NCBI GenBank assembly: GCA_022448315.1
Contig: JAKVCA010000022.1
Coordinates: 23,497 to 87,496 of the forward strand
Length of the DNA: 64,000 nucleotides
Reading direction: 5' to 3'
DNA from: Pirellulaceae bacterium
GTDB taxonomy: Bacteria; Planctomycetota; Planctomycetia; Pirellulales; Pirellulaceae
Both the position numbers and the translations under genes were made by a program. The notes under the pieces were generated by a model that did not search any database, was not told where the DNA came from, and saw only the letters and a program-made list of their open reading frames with translations. Positions 8,976 to 22,748 of this stretch are shown here, piece by piece. Every line of letters begins with the position of its first letter. Positions within the stretch are counted from its first letter, which is position 1.

Positions 8976-9503
8976 ATGAGTAAGTACCTCAAAGACCAGA
9001 TCACAGCGGATTTAACCCGTCGACTCGACGGTGTCGCGGACTGTGTCTTGGCAAATGTCATTGGACTCGATTCCGAAAAAACATTCTTGCTCCGCAAGCG
9101 ATTGCGAGAGAAGGACATTCACGTGTTGGTGGTCAAGAACACTCTTGCCCGCCGCGCCACTGAAGGCACCTCACTTGGTCCTGCTTTCGAAGGCATCGAA
9201 GGCAGTTCTGCGATCGTGTGGGGAGGCGAAGACTTCGTCTCACTGGTCAAGGAAGTGACCGAACTCGATAAGGATGAAGAGTTCGAGGAGTTTTCGGCCT
9301 TGGGCGGTGCCATGGATGGCGAACAGCTGACACCGGACCGTGTGAAAGAAATCAGCAAGTGGCCGAGCCGACAGGAACAACTCTCCATGTTGGCAGGGCA
9401 GATCCTTGGCCCGGGCAGCACACTTCAAGCCCAACTTATCGGCCCCGGCGGGACACTCGCCAGCCAAATCAAGCAAAAATCGGAGGAAGAAGGCGCCGAA
9501 TAG
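8976..9503 (+). CDS. rplJ: 50S ribosomal protein L10
   Basis: 175 residues. L10 anchors L7/L12 dimers on the ribosomal stalk base. The ATG at 8976 (MSKYLKDQITADL) matches the family start; the frame extends 23 codons further upstream into the end of rplA and is ignored. The C-terminal helix that binds L7/L12 is present (about residues 130-170). Confidence 0.97.
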   Translation: MSKYLKDQITADLTRRLDGVADCVLANVIGLDSEKTFLLRKRLREKDIHVLVVKNTLARRATEGTSLGPAFEGIEGSSAIVWGGEDFVSLVKEVTELDKDEEFEEFSALGGAMDGEQLTPDRVKEISKWPSRQEQLSMLAGQILGPGSTLQAQLIGPGGTLASQIKQKSEEEGAE

Positions 9504-9629
9504 CCTGGCAAGCTGCAATCAGATCCGACACCTGCCTCGCAGGTTGGTCGATTGCTTCCGGTAGCAGTGAACCGGGTTGGTCTTCGAAAACAACTACACA
9601 CCTCAATATGAGTAAAAGGAAACGAGATT

Positions 9630-10037
9630 ATGTCTGACAGCGCAACCATCGAGGTTTCAGCGGAACTCAAAGAACTGGGTGATAAAATCGCTGAATTGAC
9701 CTTGAAAGATGCCAAGGGCCTGAGCGATTACTTGAAGGAAGAGCACGGCATTGAGCCCGCTGCTGGTGGTGGAGCCGTTGTAATGGCCGCCGGTGGTGGC
9801 GGTGGCGGTGAAGCTGCTGAAGAAAAGACCGAGTTCGACGTTGTCATGACCGGATTCGGCGACAAGAAGCTCGAAGTCGTCAAAGTGGTCAAAAACTTGA
9901 CCGGCGCCTCCCTCATGGAAGCCAAGAAGATGGTCGAAGGGGTTCCCACCACACTTAAGGAAGGTGTGAGTAAAGAGGAAGCCGAAAAGGTGAAAGAAGA
10001 AGTCGAAAAAGCTGGTGCTTCTGTCGAACTTAAGTAG
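9630..10037 (+). CDS. rplL: 50S ribosomal protein L7/L12
   Basis: 135 residues. The N-terminal dimerisation domain (about 1-45) is joined to the C-terminal factor-binding domain (about 65-135: [20 protein letters not shown]) by a hinge unusually rich in glycine ([14 protein letters not shown]). The usual hinge is Ala-rich. A good ribosome site (AAAGGAAACGAG) precedes the ATG. The gene is followed by a hairpin that may attenuate transcription into rpoB. Confidence 0.99.
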   Translation: MSDSATIEVSAELKELGDKIAELTLKDAKGLSDYLKEEHGIEPAAGGGAVVMAAGGGGGGEAAEEKTEFDVVMTGFGDKKLEVVKVVKNLTGASLMEAKKMVEGVPTTLKEGVSKEEAEKVKEEVEKAGASVELK

Positions 10038-10073
10038 CCGAACGAGTTTAGATGCGATACAACAGATAGGGTT

Positions 10074-10109
10074 GCGTTCCGAGATTGAGTCTCGGAGCGT
10101 GCCCTTTTT
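10074..10109 (+). terminator. Terminator or attenuator between rplL and rpoB
   Basis: CGTTCCGAGA at 10075-10084 pairs with TCTCGGAGCG at 10090-10099 (one G-U) around a five-base loop, followed after four bases by TTTTTT. The position matches the rplL-rpoB attenuator known from E. coli, where termination is partial. Confidence 0.8.
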
Positions 10110-10174
10110 GGATTCTGACAAGCCCTCTATCTTACGAATCCTCGCGTGACACAGCGATCCGGTTTTTGCAATGG

Positions 10175-10193
10175 CAGCGCTTTTAGAGCGCTG
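10175..10193 (+). promoter_or_regulatory. Perfect 7-bp hairpin upstream of rpoB
   Basis: CAGCGCT and AGCGCTG are perfectly complementary around a five-base loop, with no T tract. It lies about 97 bases before the rpoB start. It could be an RNA processing site such as the RNase III site of the E. coli rplL-rpoB spacer; this is inference from position. Confidence 0.4.
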
Positions 10194-10289
10194 AATTTGC
10201 GCGCTGAACGCATGTGCTCCATCGTTCCCCCTGTATTAGGCTCAGTCCACCCAGCAAACGCATTCCCTTGCTAAGGAGAAAGTGCGCTT

Positions 10290-13200
10290 ATGCCTGTTCC
10301 GGCCCAGCGACGTCTTGAACCCACTGAAGTCCGACGTTTTGGATCCTCACGTGATTATTCGGCGATCCCGGATCTAACCCAGATCCAAACCGTCAGCTAC
10401 CATTCGTTTCTGCAACTCGGCGGCGATTCGGAAAAACGTAAGGACCACGGGATCGAAGGTGTGCTTAAAGAGATTTTCCCCGTGGAAAGCTACGATAAGC
10501 AGATCACTCTGGAATACCTCCGCTACGAACTTGGCAAACCCCGTTATACTCCGAACGAATGCCGTCAACTCCGGCTGACGTACGGACGACCTTTCCGAGT
10601 CTGGTTGCGTTTGACCAAAGATGAACCGATTGAGGAAGAGGTTTACCTGGGCGATATTCCCGTCATGCTGGGTGGTGGCGAATTCATCATCAATGGGGCC
10701 GAACGTGTCGTTGTGAACCAGTTGCACCGAAGCCCTGGAATTGACTTCGTCCTCGAAGCCGAGGGGACATCGGACCGACGCATGCCGTCCTGCCGAGTGA
10801 TTCCGGAACGGGGTAGCTGGATCGAAGTCAACGTCACCAAAAAAGATGCGTTGAGCGTTCGCATTGACCAGAGTGGCAAGTTTTCCGCCATGACGCTGCT
10901 GCGAGCGATGGATCCGAAGTTCAGTGAAGATGCTGATCTGATTCGCGCGTTCTACACTTCACAGAAGCAAAAGATTGTCGATGGTCGCAGCGCCGCGAAA
11001 ATTGAAGGAAAGGTCGCCGTTGACGACGTGGTCTACCCGAGCAACTCAGATCGGGCGGGCGAGATCATTGTCGAAGCGGGCCAGAAGATCACGAAAAACG
11101 CAGCCGAGCTGATCTGCACCGCCGGTGTGAAGTCTGTCGAGGCCATCGAAGCACCGAAGGCGAGCCTGATCTTCAACTCGTTGGCAGAAGATACGACGAG
11201 CAGTCATGAAGAAGCATTGTTGCGTATCTACCAGCGACTTCGCCCAGGCAATCCTCCACAGCTGGAGAAGGCGCGAACGCTGTTCCACGAAAAATTCTTC
11301 GACATCAATCGCTATCGGCTGGGTCGCGTGGGTCGATTCCGCATCAATCGAAAGCTGGACCTCAACGTTTCCGAAAGCGAGATGACACTTCGCCCTGAGG
11401 ATTTGGTCGCAGCCGTATCGTATCTGCTGGAACTGATGACGCCCGGCTCACCCGCGAGAATCGATGACATCGATCACCTTGGAAATCGGCGCCTGCGTAC
11501 GATCGAAGAATTGGCCTCCGACGAACTCCGAAAGGGCTTCCTCAAACTGCGTCGAACTGTTCAGGAACGCATGAGCTTGAAGGATGTCGAGGACATGACG
11601 CCTCGCTCGCTCGTGAATCCCAAGAGTATTTCCGCGGCAATCGAGTACTTCTTCGGGCGTGGTGAACTGTCGCAGGTCGTGGATCAGACCAATCCACTCT
11701 CCCAACTCACTCACGAACGAAGACTTTCCGCACTCGGACCGGGCGGTTTGAATCGGAAACGTGCAGGTTTCGAGGTTCGAGATGTTCACATCTCGCACTA
11801 TGGTCGAATTTGTCCGATCGAAACGCCGGAAGGTACCAACATCGGTTTGATCTCAAGCCTCGCCATTTACGCGGGCGTGGACGACTATGGCTTCCTTGTC
11901 ACTCCTTATATGGAAGTGAAAAAGGGCAAGGTTCTCGAAGATATCGTCTGGCTTCGCGCGGATGAAGAAACCGAAGCGTTTGTAGCTCCTGCGGATACGC
12001 CCACAGACGAGAAGGGGCAGATTGAAGGTTCGAAGCTCATGGCGGGGAATATCATTGCCCGGCACAAAGCGGACTTTGAACTCGTTGATCCCTCCAATGT
12101 CCAATATATGGACGTGGCACCCAACCAAATGGTCGGTGTCTCGGCCGGATTGATTCCCTTCCTGGAACACGACGATGCAAACCGCGCACTGATGGGTTCA
12201 AACATGCAGCGGCAGGCCGTGCCGTTGCTCGTGACTGAACCACCCATCGTTGGCACCGGCATGGAAGTCGAAGTTGCCCGCAACTCGGCCATGGTGGTCA
12301 AGGCGAGAAGGGCAGGGACAGTGGACTATGTCGACTCTGAAAAAATCGTTATCGGCAGCGACATGTATCCATTGCAGAAATACGTCGGGCTAAACGAAAG
12401 AACCTGCTTGAACCAAAGACCCGTCGTCGTACCCGGTCAAAAAGTCAAGCGTGGTGAAGTTCTAGCAGATGGGGCAGCGACCCAGAAGGGTGAGTTGGCG
12501 CTCGGCAGAAACGTACTTGTCGGATTCATGTCCTTTGACGGTTACAACTACGAAGATGCGATCATCATCAGTGAAGAACTTGTCAAAAAAGACACCTACA
12601 CGTCCATTCACATCGAAGAGTTCGATGTCGAAATTCGCGAAACCAAACTCGGTCGCGAAGAGTTCACTCGAGACATCCCGAATGTGAGTGAAAAAGCACT
12701 ACGCAATCTCGACGAGAATGGCATCGTTCGTGTCGGAACCTACGTACGCCCCGGGGACATCCTGGTCGGCAAAGTCTCACCGAAGAGCAAGACCGAGTTG
12801 ACCCCTGAAGAAAAACTGTTGCACGCGATCTTCGGTCGAGCGGGCGAAGATGTGAAGAATGATTCTCTCGATGTCCCCTCGGGCATTGAAGGGATCATCA
12901 TTGACACCCACAAGTTCTCCCGTCGGATGGCGTTAACTGACGAAGAAAAGAAGGTCTTCGACAAAGAACTCAAAGACATCGAGTCCGAGGGCAACGAGCA
13001 GATTTCGCTGGTCTTCGGCAAAATGATCGAAGAGATGGAAGGTGTCGTTGGCAAGATCATTGCGGACGAAGACGGTGCTCCTCTGACTCGGGACCAGCAC
13101 CCGAAGTTTGTTGCTGAAAAAGCCCAGAACTTCAGGTTGCTTCAGGTCACCGGTTCACTTCGCAGCGAAAACAAGATTTCTGATGTAAAAGCGTTGTACA

Positions 13201-14027
13201 AAGAGCATTGGCCCGCGGTTGAGCAAGCCATCGACGCTCGCGACCGAAAGCTGAACAGCCGACAACGCGGCGACGAACTGCGAAGTGGTGTGTTGCAGAT
13301 GGTCAAAGTCTATGTCGCGACCAAACGCGTAATCAGCGTTGGTGACAAGATGGCCGGTCGTCACGGTAACAAGGGTGTGATTTCGAAAATCCTGCCTGTC
13401 GAAGACATGCCGCACCTTGAAGACGGAACACCCTTGCAGATCCTTCTGAACCCCCTGGGTGTTCCGAGCCGCATGAATGTCGGCCAGATTCTCGAGACTC
13501 ACTTGGGATGGGCCGGAGCACATAGCGGCTTTCAGGCGATCACGCCAGTATTCAACGGAGCGAGCGAGGAAACCATCAACGACTGCCTTGAGGAAGCGGG
13601 GCTACCGCGCCACGGCAAGGCCAGGTTGATTGATGGTCGAACGGGCGAAAGCATGGATCAGGAAACCACGGTGGGCTACATCTACATGTTGAAGCTTCAC
13701 CATTTGGTCGATGACAAAGTCCACGCTCGAAGCACTGGACCTTACTCACTGATCACGCAACAACCGCTCGGCGGAAAGGCACGTTTCGGCGGACAAAGAT
13801 TTGGTGAAATGGAAGTTTGGGCACTGGAAGCTTATGGTGCCGCATACATCCTTCAAGAATTGTTGACGGTCAAGAGTGATGATGTGGAAGGACGAACGAA
13901 AATCTACGAGTCGATGGTCAAAGGCGAAAATACGCTCGAAGCAGGCACACCCGCAAGCTTCGACGTGCTTTGCAACGAGATCCGCGGCCTTGGATTGAAC
14001 ATTCAACTCGAGAAACGAAGAGTTTAA
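10290..14027 (+). CDS. rpoB: DNA-directed RNA polymerase beta subunit
   Basis: 1245 residues, somewhat shorter than E. coli RpoB (1342). It forms half of the RNA polymerase active-site cleft with RpoC. The rifampicin pocket is at about residues 456-488 ([19 protein letters not shown]). Residues equivalent to E. coli S512, Q513, D516, H526, R529 and S531 are retained, while F514 and M515 are both Val. Downstream motifs such as [19 protein letters not shown] and the C-terminal [20 protein letters not shown] are intact. AAGGAG precedes the ATG. rpoC follows after 74 bases. Confidence 0.99.
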   Translation: MPVPAQRRLEPTEVRRFGSSRDYSAIPDLTQIQTVSYHSFLQLGGDSEKRKDHGIEGVLKEIFPVESYDKQITLEYLRYELGKPRYTPNECRQLRLTYGRPFRVWLRLTKDEPIEEEVYLGDIPVMLGGGEFIINGAERVVVNQLHRSPGIDFVLEAEGTSDRRMPSCRVIPERGSWIEVNVTKKDALSVRIDQSGKFSAMTLLRAMDPKFSEDADLIRAFYTSQKQKIVDGRSAAKIEGKVAVDDVVYPSNSDRAGEIIVEAGQKITKNAAELICTAGVKSVEAIEAPKASLIFNSLAEDTTSSHEEALLRIYQRLRPGNPPQLEKARTLFHEKFFDINRYRLGRVGRFRINRKLDLNVSESEMTLRPEDLVAAVSYLLELMTPGSPARIDDIDHLGNRRLRTIEELASDELRKGFLKLRRTVQERMSLKDVEDMTPRSLVNPKSISAAIEYFFGRGELSQVVDQTNPLSQLTHERRLSALGPGGLNRKRAGFEVRDVHISHYGRICPIETPEGTNIGLISSLAIYAGVDDYGFLVTPYMEVKKGKVLEDIVWLRADEETEAFVAPADTPTDEKGQIEGSKLMAGNIIARHKADFELVDPSNVQYMDVAPNQMVGVSAGLIPFLEHDDANRALMGSNMQRQAVPLLVTEPPIVGTGMEVEVARNSAMVVKARRAGTVDYVDSEKIVIGSDMYPLQKYVGLNERTCLNQRPVVVPGQKVKRGEVLADGAATQKGELALGRNVLVGFMSFDGYNYEDAIIISEELVKKDTYTSIHIEEFDVEIRETKLGREEFTRDIPNVSEKALRNLDENGIVRVGTYVRPGDILVGKVSPKSKTELTPEEKLLHAIFGRAGEDVKNDSLDVPSGIEGIIIDTHKFSRRMALTDEEKKVFDKELKDIESEGNEQISLVFGKMIEEMEGVVGKIIADEDGAPLTRDQHPKFVAEKAQNFRLLQVTGSLRSENKISDVKALYKEHWPAVEQAIDARDRKLNSRQRGDELRSGVLQMVKVYVATKRVISVGDKMAGRHGNKGVISKILPVEDMPHLEDGTPLQILLNPLGVPSRMNVGQILETHLGWAGAHSGFQAITPVFNGASEETINDCLEEAGLPRHGKARLIDGRTGESMDQETTVGYIYMLKLHHLVDDKVHARSTGPYSLITQQPLGGKARFGGQRFGEMEVWALEAYGAAYILQELLTVKSDDVEGRTKIYESMVKGENTLEAGTPASFDVLCNEIRGLGLNIQLEKRRV

Positions 14028-14101
14028 TAGTTCCCACCGTCCGTCCTGAACTAACCACAAAATCAACACATCCGTGTTTGCACAAATAAGGAACCTCCCC
14101 C

Positions 14102-18436
<4,335 letters not shown>

Positions 18437-18522
18437 ACCCCCAAACCTGTACCTGAAGCTGGCGTGAAATCGGCCCTAAGGCTCCCTGTTTGGCCTTGGA
18501 CCACCTCGTACCATTTCAGGTG

Positions 18523-18550
18523 TTGACAACAATCCCCAAACCGTTATTCT
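18523..18550 (+). promoter_or_regulatory. Sigma-70 promoter of rpsL-rpsG
   Basis: TTGACA at 18523-18528 is a perfect -35 box and TATTCT at 18545-18550 a five-of-six -10 box, with a 16-base spacer. The start codon of rpsL lies 71 bases downstream. This separates the str genes from the rpoBC transcript. Confidence 0.75.
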
Positions 18551-18621
18551 GAGCAGTTTCCAGGTGGCAAAATGATGCCACCTGTGAATCCGTTTGGCAA
18601 AACCATTTGAGTCTAAAGCCG

Positions 18622-18990
18622 ATGCCTACAATCAATCAATTGGTGCGAAAACCTCGGAAGAAGAAGCGCCAGTTTTCAAAAGCACCCGTCTTGGAGCGTT
18701 GCCCTCAGAAGCAGGGTGTTTGTCTTCAAGTTCGAACGATGACCCCGAAAAAGCCGAACTCGGCTTTGCGGAAGATCACTCGTGTGCGTTTGACCAACGG
18801 CAAAGAGGTGACGGTCTATATTCCTGGAGAAGGTCACAACCTTCAGGAACACTCGATTGTTCTGGTTCGCGGCGGCCGAGTGCGTGATCTACCAGGTGTA
18901 CGGTATCAGGTGGTTCGTGGTGCCATGGATACTCTTGGTGTGAGCAACCGTAAACAGTCACGCAGCCGTTACGGTGCGAAAAAGGGCTAG
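18622..18990 (+). CDS. rpsL: 30S ribosomal protein S12, natural Arg at position 88
   Basis: 122 residues, starting [12 protein letters not shown]12 lies at the decoding centre of the 30S subunit and controls accuracy. The loop [11 protein letters not shown] (Lys43 and Lys44) is intact. The second conserved loop reads [12 protein letters not shown]: the residue equivalent to Lys88 is Arg. In Mycobacterium tuberculosis the K88R change is a known streptomycin resistance mutation, so intrinsic tolerance is plausible. A frame extension by five codons (TTG) is ignored. The ribosome site is weak. Confidence 0.98.
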   Translation: MPTINQLVRKPRKKKRQFSKAPVLERCPQKQGVCLQVRTMTPKKPNSALRKITRVRLTNGKEVTVYIPGEGHNLQEHSIVLVRGGRVRDLPGVRYQVVRGAMDTLGVSNRKQSRSRYGAKKG

Positions 18991-19097
18991 ATACGCGTAG
19001 CCCCCGCGAAGGCAGCCGAAATCCTCGCCCATGGTGGCGAACACCGGTTGAAAACTGAGTTAATCCAACGCTTATAAGCAGACAAGATTAGAACAAT

Positions 19098-19568
19098 ATG
19101 GGAAAGATCACCTCGAGTCGTGAGCAACTGAAACCGGACCCGAAGTTCGATTCGTTGCTGGCAAGCAAATTCATCAATTGCCTGATGTTGGACGGCAAAA
19201 AGTCGACCGCTCAGCGAGTATTCTACGATGCCTTGGATGAAATCCAGAAGAAGGTGCCAGATCAACCTTCCATCGAAGTATTCTCTCAGGCCGTTGAGAA
19301 TGTGAAACCTTACATTGAGGTGCGATCCAAGAGAGTGGGCGGTGCATCCTATCAGGTGCCAATGCAGGTCAATCGAGCCCGCCAGCAATCGTTGGCGATT
19401 CGCTGGATCCTCAATGCCGTCCGCGAGAAGAAAGGTCGTCCCACCCACCTCAAGCTTTCCGACGAACTCCTGGCGGCGTTCAGGAAAGAGGGAGCTGCCA
19501 TGACGCGTCGTGAAAACACGCACCGAATGGCTGATGCGAACAAAGCTTTTGCTCACTTCGCCTGGTAA
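19098..19568 (+). CDS. rpsG: 30S ribosomal protein S7
   Basis: 156 residues, the standard length. S7 nucleates assembly of the 30S head and contacts E-site tRNA. Motifs such as [33 protein letters not shown] and the C-terminal [18 protein letters not shown] are intact. It lies between rpsL and the EF-G gene as in the classical str operon, and is followed by a terminator. Confidence 0.99.
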   Translation: MGKITSSREQLKPDPKFDSLLASKFINCLMLDGKKSTAQRVFYDALDEIQKKVPDQPSIEVFSQAVENVKPYIEVRSKRVGGASYQVPMQVNRARQQSLAIRWILNAVREKKGRPTHLKLSDELLAAFRKEGAAMTRRENTHRMADANKAFAHFAW

Positions 19569-19585
19569 GCTTCATGTGAACAAGC

Positions 19586-19624
19586 AAGCCGCGTCGATCT
19601 TCGGTCCACGCGGCTTTGTTTTTG
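19586..19624 (+). terminator. Intrinsic terminator between rpsG and the EF-G gene
   Basis: AGCCGCGT at 19587-19594 pairs perfectly with ACGCGGCT at 19608-19615 around a 13-base loop, followed by TTGTTTTT. It lies 18 bases after the rpsG stop and about 145 bases before the EF-G start, so EF-G expression may be separate. Confidence 0.85.
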
Positions 19625-19768
19625 CGCCCACCGCTTATCAGGTCCAACCTGACAACACGAAGTCGATCCGTCAGATCTGGGCACGCCCAATCTGATTCGG
19701 TCATCGCGTGGCACCCACCTTCACGCCTCGTTTTCGATTCTTGACTGTCTTCAGGGACCCATCTCGCC

Positions 19769-21856
19769 ATGATCCGTCAACCTGAGAAACTACGAAACAT
19801 CGGTATCATCGCTCATATCGACGCCGGCAAGACGACGGTCACTGAACGCATGCTCTTCCTCAGTGGCACCAAGCACAAAGTAGGTCGAGTCGATTACGGA
19901 AACACCACGACGGATGATGACAAGGAAGAGCAGGAACGCGGCATCACCATCTTCTCGGCCTGCGTCACGTTCCCATGGAATGACATTCGTGTCAATCTTC
20001 TCGACACCCCTGGCCATGTCGACTTTACCGCGGAAGTAGAGCGATGCCTACGCGTTCTCGACGGAGCCGTGGTGGTGTTCAGCGCCCGGGAAGGTGTTGA
20101 AGCTCAAAGCGAAACGGTTTGGCGTCAGGCAGACAAGTACGAGGTTCCAAGGATCGCGTTCATCAACAAAATGGACCGGGAGGGTGCCGAATTCGAGCGG
20201 GTCTTCGGCCAGATCAATGAGCGTCTGGGCGCGAACCCCTTGGCGATTGAAATACCTGTTGGAGAAGGCCCCTCTCACGTCACGAATCCTTTCCGCGGCG
20301 TCATCGATCTGGTCCGAATGAAGCTCGTGACATACGAATTGGAATCTGAAGGCAAAGTCTTCAGCGAGCATGATGTTCCAGAAGATCAATTGGAAAACGC
20401 GTTGCTTTGGCGGGAGACGTTGATTGACGAACTCTCCAACCACAGCGAAAAGCTGATGGAACTGGCTTTAGGCGAACAAGAGATTCCAGAAGACTTGATT
20501 CATGAAGTCCTCAGAGAAGCAACGCTTTCGCGGAGCATTCAACCCGTGCTTTGTGGATCGGCACTTCATGGCATCGGAGTTCAACCGCTGCTTGATGGGG
20601 TCTGCCGTTATCTTCCAAGTCCTCTAGATGTTCCGTCGGTCCGTGGTACCAACCCTTTCAAGAAGAAGACCGAAGAAGAACGCAGCCCCTCGGAAAAAGA
20701 TCCGTTCTGCGGATTGGTTTTCAAGGTACTGCCCGCCAAAACCGGGGACTTGTACTGGATTCGCGTTTACTCGGGGGCACTCAAGTCAAACTCAAGAATG
20801 CTCTGCCCCGGGAAAGACAAAAAAGAGAACGTGGCACAGTTGTGGCAAATTCACGCGACCAAGAAGGACCGAGATGGTCAGGTGGATGAGGTGGGTTTTG
20901 GGGACATTGTCGGCGTGATTGGACCCCGATTCGCGATTACTGGGGATACGCTTTGCGACCCCAAAGCTCCGATTGAACTCGAGTCCATTTCCTTTCCCGA
21001 AACCGTTCTTGAGATGGCCATTGAGCCGGAATCAACGGCCGAACGGAAGAAATTGGCCGATACGCTCGAGATGCTCAAGCGTCAGGATCCAACCTTCAAG
21101 GCCAAAGAGAATGAGGAAACTGGCCAAACACTGATTGGGGGCATGGGAGAACTCCATCTGGAAGTCATCAAAAATCGGTTGCTTCGGGATTTCAATCTGG
21201 ACGTCAAAGTTCACAAGCCGCGTGTCTCCTATCGAGAAACCATTGAAAATCGCATTGAAGTCACGGGCGAATGTCACCGCCAGATTGCAGGGCAACAACT
21301 CTTTGCCCGAGTCCGCGTCCGCATGGAACCTGCCGCGAACGATACCGCGATCGAGGTCAAAAATGGGGTCGAGCCGGAGGCTTTACCTGCAGAATTCTCG
21401 GAGGCCGCGTTGGTCGAATTGAAGGGTCGATGCGAAGGAGGCGGACCGATCGGCAGCTTCCCGCTGACCCAGTTGAAGGTCACGTTACTCGAAGGCGAAA
21501 TGAATTTGGAGCAATCCAACGAAACCGCATTCACGATCGCTGCCGCTGACGCGTTTGAGAAGGCGTTACACGCAGCGGGCCCTATCCTTTTGGAACCGGT
21601 TATGAAGCTGAGCATCACCACACCTGATGAATACTATGGCGATTTTATCGGCGACCTCTCTCAGAGGCGTTCGAAGATCGTAGAAACCGACAACCGGGGA
21701 GGAGTATCCGTCATCGAGGCTCACGCACCCTTGGCAGAGCTGTTCGGGTACAGCGGTGCAATGAGGAGCTTGAGTCAAGGCAGGGCAGGGGCCTCCATGG
21801 AACCGCTGGAATACGCGGCCGCTCCTCCCAGCGTGGCTTCAACCTTCGCTCTTTAG
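19769..21856 (+). CDS. fusA: Elongation factor G, EF-G2 (recycling-type) like
   Basis: 695-residue translational GTPase. G motifs: AHIDAGKT (15-22), DTPGH (79-83), NKMD (133-136). Domain IV/V follow, with the C-terminal part DEYYGDFIGDLSQRRSKI. Several blocks resemble mitochondrial EF-G2 and bacterial spdEFG2 more than the standard translocase: VDYGNTTTD in switch I, VTFPW-RVNLLDTPGH, and ERCLRVLDGAVVVF. The canonical domain IV tip SGGRGQYG is replaced by IAGQQLFA near residue 507. EF-G2 types are known to act in ribosome recycling with RRF. The gene occupies the fusA position of the str operon, so the symbol reflects location. A separate translocase EF-G probably exists elsewhere; this is inference. 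Confidence 0.93.
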   Translation: MIRQPEKLRNIGIIAHIDAGKTTVTERMLFLSGTKHKVGRVDYGNTTTDDDKEEQERGITIFSACVTFPWNDIRVNLLDTPGHVDFTAEVERCLRVLDGAVVVFSAREGVEAQSETVWRQADKYEVPRIAFINKMDREGAEFERVFGQINERLGANPLAIEIPVGEGPSHVTNPFRGVIDLVRMKLVTYELESEGKVFSEHDVPEDQLENALLWRETLIDELSNHSEKLMELALGEQEIPEDLIHEVLREATLSRSIQPVLCGSALHGIGVQPLLDGVCRYLPSPLDVPSVRGTNPFKKKTEEERSPSEKDPFCGLVFKVLPAKTGDLYWIRVYSGALKSNSRMLCPGKDKKENVAQLWQIHATKKDRDGQVDEVGFGDIVGVIGPRFAITGDTLCDPKAPIELESISFPETVLEMAIEPESTAERKKLADTLEMLKRQDPTFKAKENEETGQTLIGGMGELHLEVIKNRLLRDFNLDVKVHKPRVSYRETIENRIEVTGECHRQIAGQQLFARVRVRMEPAANDTAIEVKNGVEPEALPAEFSEAALVELKGRCEGGGPIGSFPLTQLKVTLLEGEMNLEQSNETAFTIAAADAFEKALHAAGPILLEPVMKLSITTPDEYYGDFIGDLSQRRSKIVETDNRGGVSVIEAHAPLAELFGYSGAMRSLSQGRAGASMEPLEYAAAPPSVASTFAL

Positions 21857-21878
21857 CTCACTTCAGGAGTCGTGCCCC

Positions 21879-22748
21879 TCAGCTTTCCGGCTGATGATCC
21901 TGCAGATTGGCGCCGCAGTACTTGCAGTGGATTGCATCGGCGTCATGACCTTCTGCCAAACACGCCGGACACACTTCGGTGGTCACCGAATGTTCGGGTT
22001 TGCGATGAATGAACTCGGCTGAAACGAAACCGGTGGGAACGATAATCAAGCTGTACCCTAGAAGAATCAGGAGTGCTGAAAGGATCTTCCCGCCCGCCGT
22101 TTTAGGCACCACGTCGCCATACCCGACCGTCGTCATGGTCACCACGGCCCAGTACATGGATTGAGGAATCGAGGTAAATTGATCCTGATTCTGATCCTTC
22201 TCCAACTGATACATCATGGTTCCCGCAATGGTCACGGCCACAAGAACGGTGGTGAGAAAGACAACGATTTTGTCTCTTGACTCCCAAACCGCCTGCCGCA
22301 ACTCGGTCGCTCCATGCAGAAATCGCACCAACTTGAGGATGCGAAAGATTCGGAGCAAGCGAAAAGATCGAATGACGGCGAATGACTGCGCCCCACCGAC
22401 GAAAAAACTCAAATAGGTTGGGAGGATCGACAACAGGTCGATGATCCCCAACAGACTCGAGGCGTACTTACGGGGTTTCGGCACGCAGAGTAATCTTAAG
22501 ATGTATTCGATACTGAAAAGAATGGTCATGATCCATTCAATACTGACCAGCAAGCCGTGGTAGTGCTTGTCCACGGACTCCACGGTCTCGAGCGAGATCG
22601 CAAGAATGCTGATCACGATCGCCGCCAAGAGTGCTAAATCAAACCCTCGACCCGCCGGCGTCTCCGCCTCGAAAATGATCTCATAGAGTTTTTGACGCCA
22701 GCCCATGGGCGGCTTTTCGTTTGACAATTTCGCCGGTCCCGTTTGCAT
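21879..22748 (-). CDS. Voltage-gated potassium channel with C-terminal zinc ribbon
   Basis: 289 residues. Six membrane segments are visible (S1 about 38-55, S2 about 67-87, S3 about 98-118, S4 about 126-144, S5 about 160-180, S6 about 222-243). S4 has the regular basic pattern RSFRLLRIFRILKLVR of a voltage sensor. The pore loop carries the K+ filter TVGYGD (207-212). After S6 there is a short tail with CPAC at 260-263 and CKYC at 275-278, a likely zinc ribbon. It resembles Kv/KvAP-type ion transport proteins of the inner membrane. It converges on the EF-G gene with 22 bases between the stops. Confidence 0.93.
   Translation of the reverse strand: MQTGPAKLSNEKPPMGWRQKLYEIIFEAETPAGRGFDLALLAAIVISILAISLETVESVDKHYHGLLVSIEWIMTILFSIEYILRLLCVPKPRKYASSLLGIIDLLSILPTYLSFFVGGAQSFAVIRSFRLLRIFRILKLVRFLHGATELRQAVWESRDKIVVFLTTVLVAVTIAGTMMYQLEKDQNQDQFTSIPQSMYWAVVTMTTVGYGDVVPKTAGGKILSALLILLGYSLIIVPTGFVSAEFIHRKPEHSVTTEVCPACLAEGHDADAIHCKYCGANLQDHQPES

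Noticed and set aside
8264..9118. 284-codon minus frame across rplA and rplJ
   Set aside because: Antisense to two ribosomal protein genes.
10290..14027. Natural rifampicin resistance of RpoB
   Set aside because: The key pocket residues (equivalents of S512, Q513, D516, H526, R529, S531) are unchanged; F514V and M515V alone are weak evidence.
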